From NCBI RefSeq assembly GCF_040026395.1, contig NZ_CP157278.1:1364001-1428000 (forward strand): 64,000 nucleotides of DNA. Reading direction: 5' to 3'. A program made the translations under genes and the position numbers. This document shows, piece by piece, positions 9,293 through 17,520 of this stretch; the stretch's first letter is position 1; every line of letters begins with the position of its first letter. The notes beneath the pieces are model-generated. The model had not been told where the DNA came from. It did not search any database and saw nothing but the letters and a program-made list of their open reading frames with translations. This stretch comes from Pedobacter lusitanus (lineage in GTDB: Bacteria; Bacteroidota; Bacteroidia; Sphingobacteriales; Sphingobacteriaceae).

Positions 9293-11454
9293 GCGAAAAA
9301 ACTATAGGAAAGGTAATTTCTGTCAACAGCTTTAGGGTATCAATCAAATTAGATGACGAACTCAAAAGTCTTTATAAAAGTGGATACGAAGGAATATATG
9401 AAGTAGCCAGAATAAATTCCTACGTGATCATTCCCATTGGTGCCGATAGAATCGTGGGAATGGTAACCGAAGTAAGGGCTGCTGATGAGACCGAACTAGG
9501 CAAGAACAAGGAAGCTATCTTCCTAACCAAATCGGCAAGATACCTCACCGCAACTATGATAGGGACCATTGAGAACAATGGTAAATACATACAGGGCGTC
9601 TATAACTACCCTATCCTAGATAACCCTGTCTGGTATGTCACAACTGACGACCTTAACAATATATTTGACCAAAAAACAAAGGAAACCATAAACTTTGATG
9701 AGGACTTCTATCTACCCATAGGAACATCCCCAGCATTTGGAGATTACAAGATCAAAATAAACCCTGATAAATTTTTCGGAAAACACGCTGCCATACTAGG
9801 CAATACAGGATCAGGAAAATCCTGCACACTCGCCTCGATCATCCAGAGCCTATTTGATTTCGACTATAATGGAAAACAATTACAGAATGCGCACATCATC
9901 ATCTTAGACACCAACGGTGAATATAAATCGGCCTTCGAAGGTACCTTAGAGGCTCCATACCGAAAACTGAAAGAGGTAAATCCGTTCCACATTGACAAGA
10001 ATGGCATGAAAATACCGTTTTGGTTCATGAATTTTACTGACTTTGACTATCTTTTCGAGCCGACCCCCGGAACACAAGCACCCGTCTTCAAACGCGCGTT
10101 AGGCCTTGCAAAAAACCAGACCGTTGCCACAACAAAAAAGACTATACCACAATCGTATATTTCTAGACTTGAATCCATTGCAAATGAATGCGATGAAAAC
10201 TCATTCAAGATCAAAAATACAATCTTCGATGAAGTGGACTCTTTTATACAAGAGTTAAGTTCATTACAGACAGATTTCGATAAAAGCATAATAATTAAGG
10301 CACTAAAGAGCCTCTTTACTGAGAAGAGTAAACTTAGTAAGCCAGGCCAATACGTTAATGGGATTGTTAGCACTAAGGTATTGGCGGAGACGAGTGAACT
10401 CCTAAAAATACATATATCTTTATACAATGTTTCCATCCGCGGAAAAGAGTCAACTGAAGAGCGCAATATTGATCTGCCCATCTATTTTAATTTCAAAGAC
10501 CTCATTGAAAGATTCTTTGACGAGGCTATTACAGAAAATGAAAATACTGGAAATAGGCTCAGAGAATTTGTATCGACACTTCGATTAAGGCTACAATCGT
10601 TTTTAGGAGACGAGCGAATATCGACACCATTGATACTTGGCCATGAAACAGAGATCACTTCTGCACTATCCAAATTCATATCATTTATTCTTGGCGACTT
10701 TTGCAAGGTTTTCCAAACAGGAGATGAAGATTACTTTTCAAAATACTATGAGGAGAAGTTCCCCAGGCCACAAGGCTCAGAATTAAACCACGCTAAACCT
10801 AGCCAAATTACTATTATCGACATGTCGCTTCTGCCACACGAAGTCTTAGAGACTATTACCGGACTGATTGGAAGATTAATCTTAGAATTTGTTTCCAGAT
10901 TTCCTGAAAGCGACCGGGGAATGCTACCAATGGTCATTGCCCTAGAAGAAGCCCAGAACTATATTCCTGAGCGAAATCGTGGCGAAAAGGATTCCATTGC
11001 CAAAAAAGTTTTTGAGCGAATAGCTAGAGAAGGCAGAAAGTATGGTATATCGCTGCTCGTTTCTAGTCAACGTCCTTCCGAACTTTCAAAGACTGTACTT
11101 TCCCAGTGTAACTCATTCATTATCCATAGACTTCAAAATCCAGAGGATCAAAAATATGTCAGACAGTTAGTCTCAGCCGCAAACGAAGATATTTTACAAC
11201 AACTGCCAATCCTACCTCAACAACATGTAGTCATTATGGGAGACGCTGTTAGAACACCTGTTCAAGCCAGAATGAATACAGCAAACCCACGACCAAACAG
11301 TAACAACCCAAAATTCATAGAGAATTGGACAAAAGAGTTACCACCGGACTTCCCCAACTATAAGGGAATTGCCGAGGCTTGGGAAAAAGGCATGAAATAT
11401 ACCCCAACATCAGAAAAAACAATTGACGATGCCAGCCCAGAGAATGCACAATAA
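9289..11454 (+). CDS. HerA-family (DUF87) ATPase/translocase partner of SIR2
   Basis: A 721-residue P-loop ATPase. An N-terminal beta-rich HAS-barrel-like region is followed by Walker A GNTGSGKS (171-178), a strand IIILDTNGEYKS, Walker B MVIALEEAQNYIPE (about 547-560), an arginine-finger segment REGRKYG and the sensor SSQRPSE near 595. These are HerA/FtsK-type features of hexameric DNA translocases. In the SIR2-HerA antiviral systems the ATPase assembles with the NADase and gates its activity; some HerA partners also support nuclease activity. It ends the two-gene operon, and no NurA nuclease is adjacent. Confidence 0.88.
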   Translation: MSEKTIGKVISVNSFRVSIKLDDELKSLYKSGYEGIYEVARINSYVIIPIGADRIVGMVTEVRAADETELGKNKEAIFLTKSARYLTATMIGTIENNGKYIQGVYNYPILDNPVWYVTTDDLNNIFDQKTKETINFDEDFYLPIGTSPAFGDYKIKINPDKFFGKHAAILGNTGSGKSCTLASIIQSLFDFDYNGKQLQNAHIIILDTNGEYKSAFEGTLEAPYRKLKEVNPFHIDKNGMKIPFWFMNFTDFDYLFEPTPGTQAPVFKRALGLAKNQTVATTKKTIPQSYISRLESIANECDENSFKIKNTIFDEVDSFIQELSSLQTDFDKSIIIKALKSLFTEKSKLSKPGQYVNGIVSTKVLAETSELLKIHISLYNVSIRGKESTEERNIDLPIYFNFKDLIERFFDEAITENENTGNRLREFVSTLRLRLQSFLGDERISTPLILGHETEITSALSKFISFILGDFCKVFQTGDEDYFSKYYEEKFPRPQGSELNHAKPSQITIIDMSLLPHEVLETITGLIGRLILEFVSRFPESDRGMLPMVIALEEAQNYIPERNRGEKDSIAKKVFERIAREGRKYGISLLVSSQRPSELSKTVLSQCNSFIIHRLQNPEDQKYVRQLVSAANEDILQQLPILPQQHVVIMGDAVRTPVQARMNTANPRPNSNNPKFIENWTKELPPDFPNYKGIAEAWEKGMKYTPTSEKTIDDASPENAQ

Positions 11455-11635
11455 CAAAAACTATTGAGACGAGGTATCTGGAAAATTTGCACACAAACAA
11501 TTTAAAGTGCTTTATACTGCTTATTGAACCAATAAATCGAGAATTAGGAGAGAACGAATTTCATTTAAAGTTGACAAGCATACTAAAAAGTTGAATGCAT
11601 CCAATATTTAGCTTTTCCTCAATTATTGTGAAAGA

Positions 11636-11668
11636 TTTTATGATCGTCAGTTTATGACGATCATAAAA
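11636..11668. repeat. Perfect 14-bp inverted repeat with 5-base loop
   Basis: TTTTATGATCGTCA pairs exactly with TGACGATCATAAAA across the loop GTTTA. It lies 180 bases past the herA stop. With A/T-rich outer stem bases it can act as an intrinsic terminator in either direction, or as a palindromic operator or element end. Confidence 0.6.
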
Positions 11669-11684
11669 TGTAAATAAGGGGATA

Positions 11685-11780
11685 ATGCAAAAGATTGAAG
11701 AATTACTGAATAGCTATTTTACATCCGCCTCCTCCTATAGCATTGGTTTGCCATCTGTGTGGGAGTTTCGTCAAAACTGA
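11685..11780 (+). pseudogene. Possible fragment of an AraC-type regulator
   Basis: A 31-codon frame reads MQKIEELLNSYFTSASSYS, then GLPSV, before running into unrelated codons and a stop. The start resembles the helix that precedes the first HTH of Bacteroidota AraC regulators, which typically continues GLPSV-x-YxA-x-x-LN. The similarity breaks after the Val, as expected for a gene cut by insertion or recombination. The match is short and read by eye. Confidence 0.3.
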
Positions 11781-12387
11781 GCTCTTCATTCCGCAGTTGT
11801 ACTGACGCTCAATTCCGCTCCAATTCGCCCCCCTCATTTCGGGGAAAAATGCTACCCTTTTGCTCCTGGTGTACTTTCGTCGGAGTATCTACCTGAGGCC
11901 ACTTTTTCTATCTTAATTAATCTGTTAATATTGAAGTTGTGAGGCTGAATAATAGCCGCAAGGCGGTGATGTATGCTGCGAAAAGGGCACTATCCAAATT
12001 GAGAGTTGAACCGTTTATAGGCTCTAATTTGAGGTGGCTTTGAAATGCCTAACAGGGCAATCTAATCAGAGCTCTGTTTTGCTTCAAAAAGGAGTGTGAA
12101 GGAATGAGAGCGAAGTTGAGCTACATTTGCTTGGTGCCAGATCGTGGTTTTTTGAGAATTAATTATCTTTGGTAAGACTTCGTGGTGTATTCGCTACCAC
12201 GCTCGGCAGCTAGTCAGTCGGTCAGTTTGACCCGAAACCGAGGGGCCCTCTCATTGAAATACGAAAATTGATATCTCTTTCAGAAATAAAATCAAAAAAA
12301 AAATGCAACCTTAACTAATTTAAAAATTTTCTGTTCTAATATATTTTCACCCGAGCTTTAAAAATGACGTCGAATTTAATTCACAGC

Positions 12388-13197
12388 TTAAGTCTTTTTC
12401 AGCTTTTCGCTGAAATGATTATTAAGAAAGGCATTCCAATTAATAGGCTCAAGTTGGATACTACTTAACGCATTTAATAACATTATAATGCCTAAACCGA
12501 AAGCACAATCTTTATTAAATTCTTCAACAAGGGGATAACCACATTTCTCATCGACAAATATGGCTCCCTTAACCCCATCTGGACCCAAATTAACCGTTTG
12601 GCTTCCGATATGATCCTTCCCAAGTATCATTAAATCCGGCGATAACGATGTAGGGCGAATTGAAGAGATCAATCTGCTCTTATATCGTCTCGCAAAAACC
12701 ACCCCATAAGGTTGGTTTAGGTACTCTGGTTCCTGCCTCGGCCAGTCTCGAACCTTGCCATTGTAAATTGGTCCAGCAACATCATAATCTTTATTTTTTC
12801 TCAACTGCCTTTTAAATAACAGTTCTTTCACTTTTGCAACTTGACTTAGCGCCTTATTTAAAGTCTCATAATCTTCAATAGCATGTTTACACTCAATATA
12901 TGCGTATACAGCATCAAATGGAATTTGTTGCCTCAAACTAAAACCTACACTTTCATCTCCCCGTAAAGATGGAAAATTCATTCTATCATAAATAATGATA
13001 TCGTCGCCCTCTTTATCGTCATCATGCGATAAAATAACCCCCCGGCAAACACCATACTTATCAGGTAATAATTCAGCCAATAGCTGGCACAAGGCAACCT
13101 CAAATTCATTTCCATGCTCAAAATTGTAAATAGCTTCAATCTGATTAAATCTAGCTTCAATCTGCCTAGAAAGGCGTTCCAAGTATTCCCCGTACAT
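12388..13197 (-). CDS. DUF6602-type protein with PD-(D/E)xK-like site
   Basis: A 269-residue soluble protein. A helix with NEFEVALCQLLAELLP (30-45) is followed by the YGVCRGVILS strand, DDIIIYDR (65-72) and VYAYIECKHA (97-106). The order E31/E33, D66, E102-x-K104 matches a PD-(D/E)xK nuclease core, and the layout matches DUF6602. Nuclease activity has not been shown from sequence alone. It lies 58 bases downstream of the ABC ATPase gene on the same strand and probably forms a two-gene operon with it. A likely role is the effector of a two-component defence cassette. Confidence 0.7.
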   Translation of the reverse strand: MYGEYLERLSRQIEARFNQIEAIYNFEHGNEFEVALCQLLAELLPDKYGVCRGVILSHDDDKEGDDIIIYDRMNFPSLRGDESVGFSLRQQIPFDAVYAYIECKHAIEDYETLNKALSQVAKVKELLFKRQLRKNKDYDVAGPIYNGKVRDWPRQEPEYLNQPYGVVFARRYKSRLISSIRPTSLSPDLMILGKDHIGSQTVNLGPDGVKGAIFVDEKCGYPLVEEFNKDCAFGLGIIMLLNALSSIQLEPINWNAFLNNHFSEKLKKT

Positions 13198-13255
13198 ATG
13201 TAATTACTGTCTATTAGAAAGCGTCAATGTATTAATAAAAAAGATTGTAGTTGGG

Positions 13256-14791
13256 TTAGTTTCTTTGGCTTAATATAAATTCCCTCATGTTATTTACCGA
13301 ATCTACAAGTTGATCAAATGTGTACCTTTGATTTAATGCATTTTCAGGATGATGTATTTGATGCCTAATATATTCAGTTAAGACCACCTGTTGTAAACCT
13401 GTGTTTCCATCTTTAAATATTTTAGTATAATTCATGGTTGGTCTACCATTTTTAAAATTAGCCCACATTTCTTCTCCTTCAATAAATCCATGAAGTTCAT
13501 TATGATATTCTTCTGTTAAATCTTTGAAAGCTATAAAATTAATTTCATTTAAAGACGGGTAAGGTAATTGATTTGGAATAATAGCTTCAATTGATTTATT
13601 ACCTGCATCATTTTTAGAAACTAGTCTTAAATGATCAAAATCTAATCCCTTAACAACAGTAGAACTATGTGTAGTTAACAATACCTGTGTATTATTAGCT
13701 TGAGACAATTCGATAAATGCTTTTATTAATAATTTTTGATGATCTGAATGTTGTGATGTTTCAGGCTCTTCAATAGCGTAAATTATTGATTGAGAATTAC
13801 CTGACTGCAATCTTCTTTCAGCTTCAGCTCTAAAGAAATTTAATAAAATTAACCTTTTAACTCCACTACCTCTTTTATTGATTGGAATATTTTCGTCTCC
13901 GCAAATTGAAACACTTTTAAACACATCACTCCATTTTAAAGCATTAGAAGCTGGAATAATTGGGTTTAAAGTATTAGCTATTTCAGGATTCATCTCCCTT
14001 AATTTATCTAATGTTAAATCCGAAACCTCCGTTAATCGTGATGCAACTCTCTGAGCAATGTCTTCAAACATTGCAACAATCTCTTGGTCTGCCAATATTT
14101 GTTGTACAGCTTTTTTTAATGGATCTTGAACTTCACTATCATTATCGCTATTTTTCCTATCCGATTGAAAAAGTGAGTATTGAGGCAAATACGTTTGAAT
14201 TTTTTCCCAAATATTCTTAGCATCTTCTTTCGAAGTATCAATTAGTATTTCTTCTAATTGTAAATCACCAGCAAAGTGGCTCCAAATTGCAGTTCGCATA
14301 ATTGCGTTAATCGTAAGATTTTCACATTCAATATTTTCTTTGGTTATAATTTTTTTATAATCAACTATCTTTTTAAGCAGTAAATCTGCACAATCTGGAT
14401 TTGTTGGATGATTTGCTTTAATAAAAACCTTTGATGCTCCTGCATTTGGATATTTTTTAATCACCTCTAAATAGCCATCAGAATTTAAAAGATATTCATT
14501 ATCAAATGTAGTTTCATTTGTTGAGTCAATGACAACATTTGTTGGTAAGTCTGTAAAAATTGCAGATATATAAATATCATTATCCCCCTCAGCTATAGCT
14601 GTTTTATTAACATCATCTTTATCTAATTTAATAGCTCCTTTTCCATCATTAAAAAAAATATCTAACGCTTCTAAGATTGTTGATTTTCCAATATCGTTTT
14701 TACCGACAAATACTGTCAAATCATCTAAGTCAATAATTGTTTCCTCCTTATAGCTTCTGAAATTTTTAAGCTTTACAGAACGTAATTTCAT
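13256..14791 (-). CDS. OLD/RecF-like ABC ATPase with HEPN-like C-terminus
   Basis: A 511-residue ATPase. It has Walker A GKNDIGKST (30-38), a long helical arm (about 90-280), signature-like NKRGSGVKR (305-313), Walker B IIYAIEEPE (336-344) and the H-loop LLTTHSS (371-377), so a complete ABC ATP site. The tail after 400 lacks the E...DxD residues of the OLD TOPRIM nuclease. Instead it carries AFKDLTEEYHNELHG and EYIRHQIHHPEN (473-484). R476-x4-H481, with His after Arg, fits the HEPN RNase pattern. A DUF6602 putative nuclease gene follows by 58 bases. This composition differs from Gabija, PARIS and Septu as I know them. Confidence 0.82.
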   Translation of the reverse strand: MKLRSVKLKNFRSYKEETIIDLDDLTVFVGKNDIGKSTILEALDIFFNDGKGAIKLDKDDVNKTAIAEGDNDIYISAIFTDLPTNVVIDSTNETTFDNEYLLNSDGYLEVIKKYPNAGASKVFIKANHPTNPDCADLLLKKIVDYKKIITKENIECENLTINAIMRTAIWSHFAGDLQLEEILIDTSKEDAKNIWEKIQTYLPQYSLFQSDRKNSDNDSEVQDPLKKAVQQILADQEIVAMFEDIAQRVASRLTEVSDLTLDKLREMNPEIANTLNPIIPASNALKWSDVFKSVSICGDENIPINKRGSGVKRLILLNFFRAEAERRLQSGNSQSIIYAIEEPETSQHSDHQKLLIKAFIELSQANNTQVLLTTHSSTVVKGLDFDHLRLVSKNDAGNKSIEAIIPNQLPYPSLNEINFIAFKDLTEEYHNELHGFIEGEEMWANFKNGRPTMNYTKIFKDGNTGLQQVVLTEYIRHQIHHPENALNQRYTFDQLVDSVNNMREFILSQRN

Positions 14792-15025
14792 AATTTAAAT
14801 TTACTTGGTTAATAGCTTCTATTTTAATCTTAAATGTTACTAAACGTGCCAACACCAAGAATTGGAATCAGATTAGTTTTTAACATGTAAAATTTCAATT
14901 CATATTTTACTAAAATATAAAAGATTATCGACACCCCCCTACGGGAAACCGTAAATCTAATTACCAAATTATTATTACAATTAACATTAAAGCTATCGCC
15001 ACTGAAGACCTAAACTAGATAGCTA

Positions 15026-16150
15026 TCACGAAAGGCATTCCAAATCAAGGACTATTCTACCTGCTGCTTCAGTCTTTTTCCTGTCAATAATTTTAGCATA
15101 AACCTGAGTACTTTTTAGACTTTTATGTCCGAGCAATTTAGATAATGTAAAAATATCCGTTCCATATTCCAATTGCAAGGTTGCATACGTATGTCTAAAA
15201 CTATGAAAAGTAATATTTTTATACACATCCGCTCTAGATAACCAAGAAACAAAAAATGGCTTTAGGGTCGAATATTTTAAGTTACCAAAGACTAACTCTC
15301 TGGGCTCTCCTCTTTTTCCAATAAGTTGCACTGCTTGATCTGAGATTGGCAATACCTCAGCATTCTCTGTTTTATCCTGGATATACTGCAAATAGTATCT
15401 GCCAGGTACTCCTTTAACATTTGAATAAGTTAAAGCCTGTACATCAGAAAATCGTAAGCCAGTAAGTCCCGAAAATAAAGCCGCTCTTTTCATCAAATCA
15501 GATGATGAAGGTGCGGATGCTAATCGCTGAAACTCTTCAATTTCCAAACGATCCCTGTGTGTTTCCTTAGGCTTAATAGGCAGAACAATTTTATATAAAT
15601 CAACATCAATCAGTCCTCTTTTAAACACCTCCTTAAGAACTGAACGAAATTTAGCAAAATAATTCACTGCGGTGTTCTTACTTATAGCTTTCTCTCTCCT
15701 ACTTATTCCAGGCCCACTTAACAAGAAGTTTTTGTAATCTTCGCACAAAAAATCATTTAAATCACTCAACTTAATATCTTCCCCAGCGAAAGCTATAAAA
15801 TAACGAAGCGCCATTGCATGATTATCGGAGTCAGACTTTTGCTTCTTAATCGTAAAGGTCCTAAAATGCTCTATGAAACTAGAATCTCTGATAGTATCAG
15901 ACAAAAACCCAAATCTCCTATTTTGAATATCAATCTGACGACTAGCACGTATAAATTCCACAAGATTTGAAGTTTCCTTATTATGCAACCTTTCCGCGCT
16001 ATTAGATGGCTTATCAAAGGTATATAGCTTTAGATACTCCGTTCGCTGCAGTTTTCCAGTATATGGGTTATAAATTGGCGGATAGTGATCCAGATAGATG
16101 GTATGCCTCGCTTTGGAAATAGCTTTACGCCGTATGGTAACCTTGGACAT
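15026..16150 (-). CDS. Tyrosine recombinase / integrase of the island
   Basis: A 374-residue phage-type integrase. It has an N-terminal Arm-like part, a SAM-like core-binding domain (about 87-180) and a catalytic domain with Arg233 (TGLRFSD), Lys260 (QDKTEN), His316-x-x-Arg319 (HSFRHTYAT), His342 (LGHKS) and nucleophile Tyr351 (STQVYAKI). All catalytic residues are present, so it should be active. Its start overlaps the stop of the upstream excisionase-like gene by one base (TAATG). It lies about 1.35 kb from the 3' end of mnmE, which fits an enzyme that inserts the island at that gene. Confidence 0.93.
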   Translation of the reverse strand: MSKVTIRRKAISKARHTIYLDHYPPIYNPYTGKLQRTEYLKLYTFDKPSNSAERLHNKETSNLVEFIRASRQIDIQNRRFGFLSDTIRDSSFIEHFRTFTIKKQKSDSDNHAMALRYFIAFAGEDIKLSDLNDFLCEDYKNFLLSGPGISRREKAISKNTAVNYFAKFRSVLKEVFKRGLIDVDLYKIVLPIKPKETHRDRLEIEEFQRLASAPSSSDLMKRAALFSGLTGLRFSDVQALTYSNVKGVPGRYYLQYIQDKTENAEVLPISDQAVQLIGKRGEPRELVFGNLKYSTLKPFFVSWLSRADVYKNITFHSFRHTYATLQLEYGTDIFTLSKLLGHKSLKSTQVYAKIIDRKKTEAAGRIVLDLECLS

Positions 16151-16719
16151 TATTTTATACCATTATTAAAAATTACATCAAGATCTTTTTTTGCGACATA
16201 AGTATACCAGCCATTTTTAAATTTAGATATCTTATGTCGTTTAATCAGCTGATACAAACCTGCCTCTGAAATTTCAAATTTATTTTGTGCTTCTGCCATA
16301 GAATAGCTATCTTTTATCTTGGGTCTAACCACAAGCTTCTCTTCAGGGAATTTAATCTGCTCTTTAATTTCAAACAATCGATCGATTTCCTTACGGGATA
16401 TAACAGTTTTACGGACCGAGAGATTTACAGCAGCTAATTTCCCGTCTGCAATCATTCTATAGATCATTTTTGTTGATGTGCTTAAAAGCTTCGCCGCATT
16501 ACTCACACTCAAAAAATCTTTTCCCTGTAAACTCTTCATCGGTTTTTCCAGAATAGTTTGTACTTCCTGATCTGTGTCTTTCATTGCACTAATACGCAAT
16601 CTTAGCTTATAACTTCTCTTATTGCATATTGCGCTACAAAAACGTGTTACTGTTGTTTTAGCATCAAATATTCCTTTGCAATGCTCACAAATCCTTTTGA
16701 CTGTAAAATTGGAACTCAT
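16150..16719 (-). CDS. Zinc-ribbon double-HTH protein, probable excisionase/regulator
   Basis: A 189-residue DNA-binding protein. C11-x2-C14 and C28-x3-C32 form a small zinc knuckle. Two excisionase-type helix-turn-helix units follow: one from [20 protein letters not shown] (69-88) ending at the wing near 115, and a weaker one from [20 protein letters not shown] (139-158) to about 185. Its stop overlaps the integrase start, so the two are co-translated; that coupling suggests it directs or controls recombination. Ordinary excisionases are single-domain proteins of 60-100 residues, so this is an enlarged form. Confidence 0.75.
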   Translation of the reverse strand: MSSNFTVKRICEHCKGIFDAKTTVTRFCSAICNKRSYKLRLRISAMKDTDQEVQTILEKPMKSLQGKDFLSVSNAAKLLSTSTKMIYRMIADGKLAAVNLSVRKTVISRKEIDRLFEIKEQIKFPEEKLVVRPKIKDSYSMAEAQNKFEISEAGLYQLIKRHKISKFKNGWYTYVAKKDLDVIFNNGIK

Positions 16720-16952
16720 ATTCTATATAAAATTTGGCATCGGCATATTAACTTATGCTAACCATTAAATCATATCATGATAAATAAAAAATGCTTTATT
16801 CATCGATACGATGAGATACAAAAGCACTTGAAATTACAGCGGTAATTCCATAATAAAAGCCTCTAATCTTCCACAAACGTAAAAAAAACATTTCAATTAC
16901 AACGCATCCGTTGTACAACATCTAAGTTGTTTGCCCTTCTTTTACGCTTCCA
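16720..16952. promoter_or_regulatory. Divergent control region of xis-int and the XRE gene
   Basis: A 233-base AT-rich region with both flanking genes reading outward. It must hold the promoters of the excisionase-integrase operon (minus) and the XRE gene (plus), plus the tandem operator described separately. No perfect TAnnTTTG box is obvious. Confidence 0.5.
16899..16930. promoter_or_regulatory. Tandem palindromic operator, probably bound by the XRE protein
   Basis: Two abutting 16-base palindromes of the form ACAAC-N6-GTTGT lie at 16899-16914 and 16915-16930 with no gap. Their junction makes a further perfect 10-base palindrome, GTTGTACAAC. The site ends 22 bases before the XRE start codon, a position fit for autorepression. 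Confidence 0.7.
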
Positions 16953-17189
16953 ATGGAAAAGGAAACTCTACTTAAAAATCTTGGTGCCAGGATACGTGAA
17001 ATACGTAATAAGAAGGGTATTTCTCAAAAACAACTTGCCCATTCCATTGGCAAAGACCAACAATCTGTGCAGAGATTAGAGGCGGGTAATATAAACCCCA
17101 CCTATTATTATCTCTATGAAATAGCTGATGGTCTGGAAGTAGATCTTGAGGTTTTAATTAAAAGAGACGGTGCAGACTCCAACGTATAA
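16953..17189 (+). CDS. XRE-family HTH regulator
   Basis: A 78-residue single-domain Cro/CI-like protein. The HTH spans about residues 8-62, with GISQKQLAHSIGKDQQSVQR (23-42) as helices two and three and NINPTYYYLYEIADGLEVDL closing the domain. It is divergently placed from the excisionase-integrase operon and probably sets the island's excision state by binding the palindromes just upstream of its own start. Length and form are typical of the regulators that flank integrases in Bacteroidota elements. Confidence 0.9.
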   Translation: MEKETLLKNLGARIREIRNKKGISQKQLAHSIGKDQQSVQRLEAGNINPTYYYLYEIADGLEVDLEVLIKRDGADSNV

Positions 17190-17500
17190 AACCTTAGCAA
17201 GGTAAACCTATCAAATCATCTTTAGTTATTTACCCTTATTTTGATCAGATAAGCATCAATAAGTATATATAAGCATCTATAAGAGACATGCATTTCTTAT
17301 GGAATTTGGCGATAACAAATAAGTAATCTGAGGAACAAATGAGGTACAAAAATTGCCAAAAATAAAGAATTTCACTAAAAAAAAGACAAAAAAAATAACC
17401 GTAATCAACTAGATTACAGCTACTTACAATACCCAACAATACTTCGGTAAGTTCTTGGAAATAACTTACTAAAGTATTGATTATCAGCTAGTTATAACAC
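17190..17500. other. Island end between the XRE gene and mnmE
   Basis: A 311-base gene-free stretch that should contain one attachment site with its integrase arm sites. It holds a 15-base direct repeat at 17249 and 17269. It also holds short echoes of the mnmE end: AACTTACTAAA at 17463 recurs inside mnmE at 17518, and TACTTACAATAC near 17421 resembles the end of mnmE. No gene or tRNA is seen. Confidence 0.45.
17249..17283. repeat. Two-copy 15-base direct repeat
   Basis: ATAAGCATC(A/T)ATAAG occurs at 17249-17263 and 17269-17283, a 20-base period (about two helical turns). Such short repeats near an attachment site are often integrase arm-type binding sites. Confidence 0.4.
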
Positions 17501-17520
17501 CTATTTACCAATACAAAACT
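17501..17520. other. Probable attachment site at the 3' end of mnmE
   Basis: The last codons of mnmE (F-C-I-G-K-stop) are read on the minus strand as TTTTGTATTGGTAAATAG. This resembles the trmE 3'-end core used by SGI1-type islands. The integrase operon lies immediately beyond. The duplicate core is not found inside the window, so the site is inferred. Confidence 0.45.

Larger units (their letters stand above)
11455..12387. other. 933-base spacer, probable scar of older mobile DNA
   Basis: No intact gene is found between herA and the DUF6602 gene. The first part holds a perfect hairpin (11636-11668) and a short AraC-like fragment (11685-11780). From about 11,780 to 12,270 the sequence is visibly richer in G and C, with stretches such as CTCGGCAGCTAGTCAGTCGG and GACCCGAAACCGAGGGGCC, and then returns to AT-rich DNA. 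A short frame around 11,940-12,042 ends without any recognisable product. The abrupt change and broken pieces suggest the edge of a decayed integrative element; this is inference. Confidence 0.4.

Noticed and set aside
10047..10481. 144-codon open frame on the minus strand
   Set aside because: Antisense shadow of the HerA-like gene; no start context and no recognisable product.
11940..12042. Short frame encoding a basic peptide in the scar region
   Set aside because: No suitable start codon, no recognised product and it lies within disordered, compositionally odd DNA.
13256..14791. Gabija GajA or PARIS AriA
   Set aside because: No TOPRIM domain in the ATPase, no UvrD-like GajB and no DUF4435 AriB gene beside it.
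17190..17500. tRNA gene as integration target
   Set aside because: No cloverleaf or tRNA consensus arms are seen; the 3' end of mnmE is a better target.
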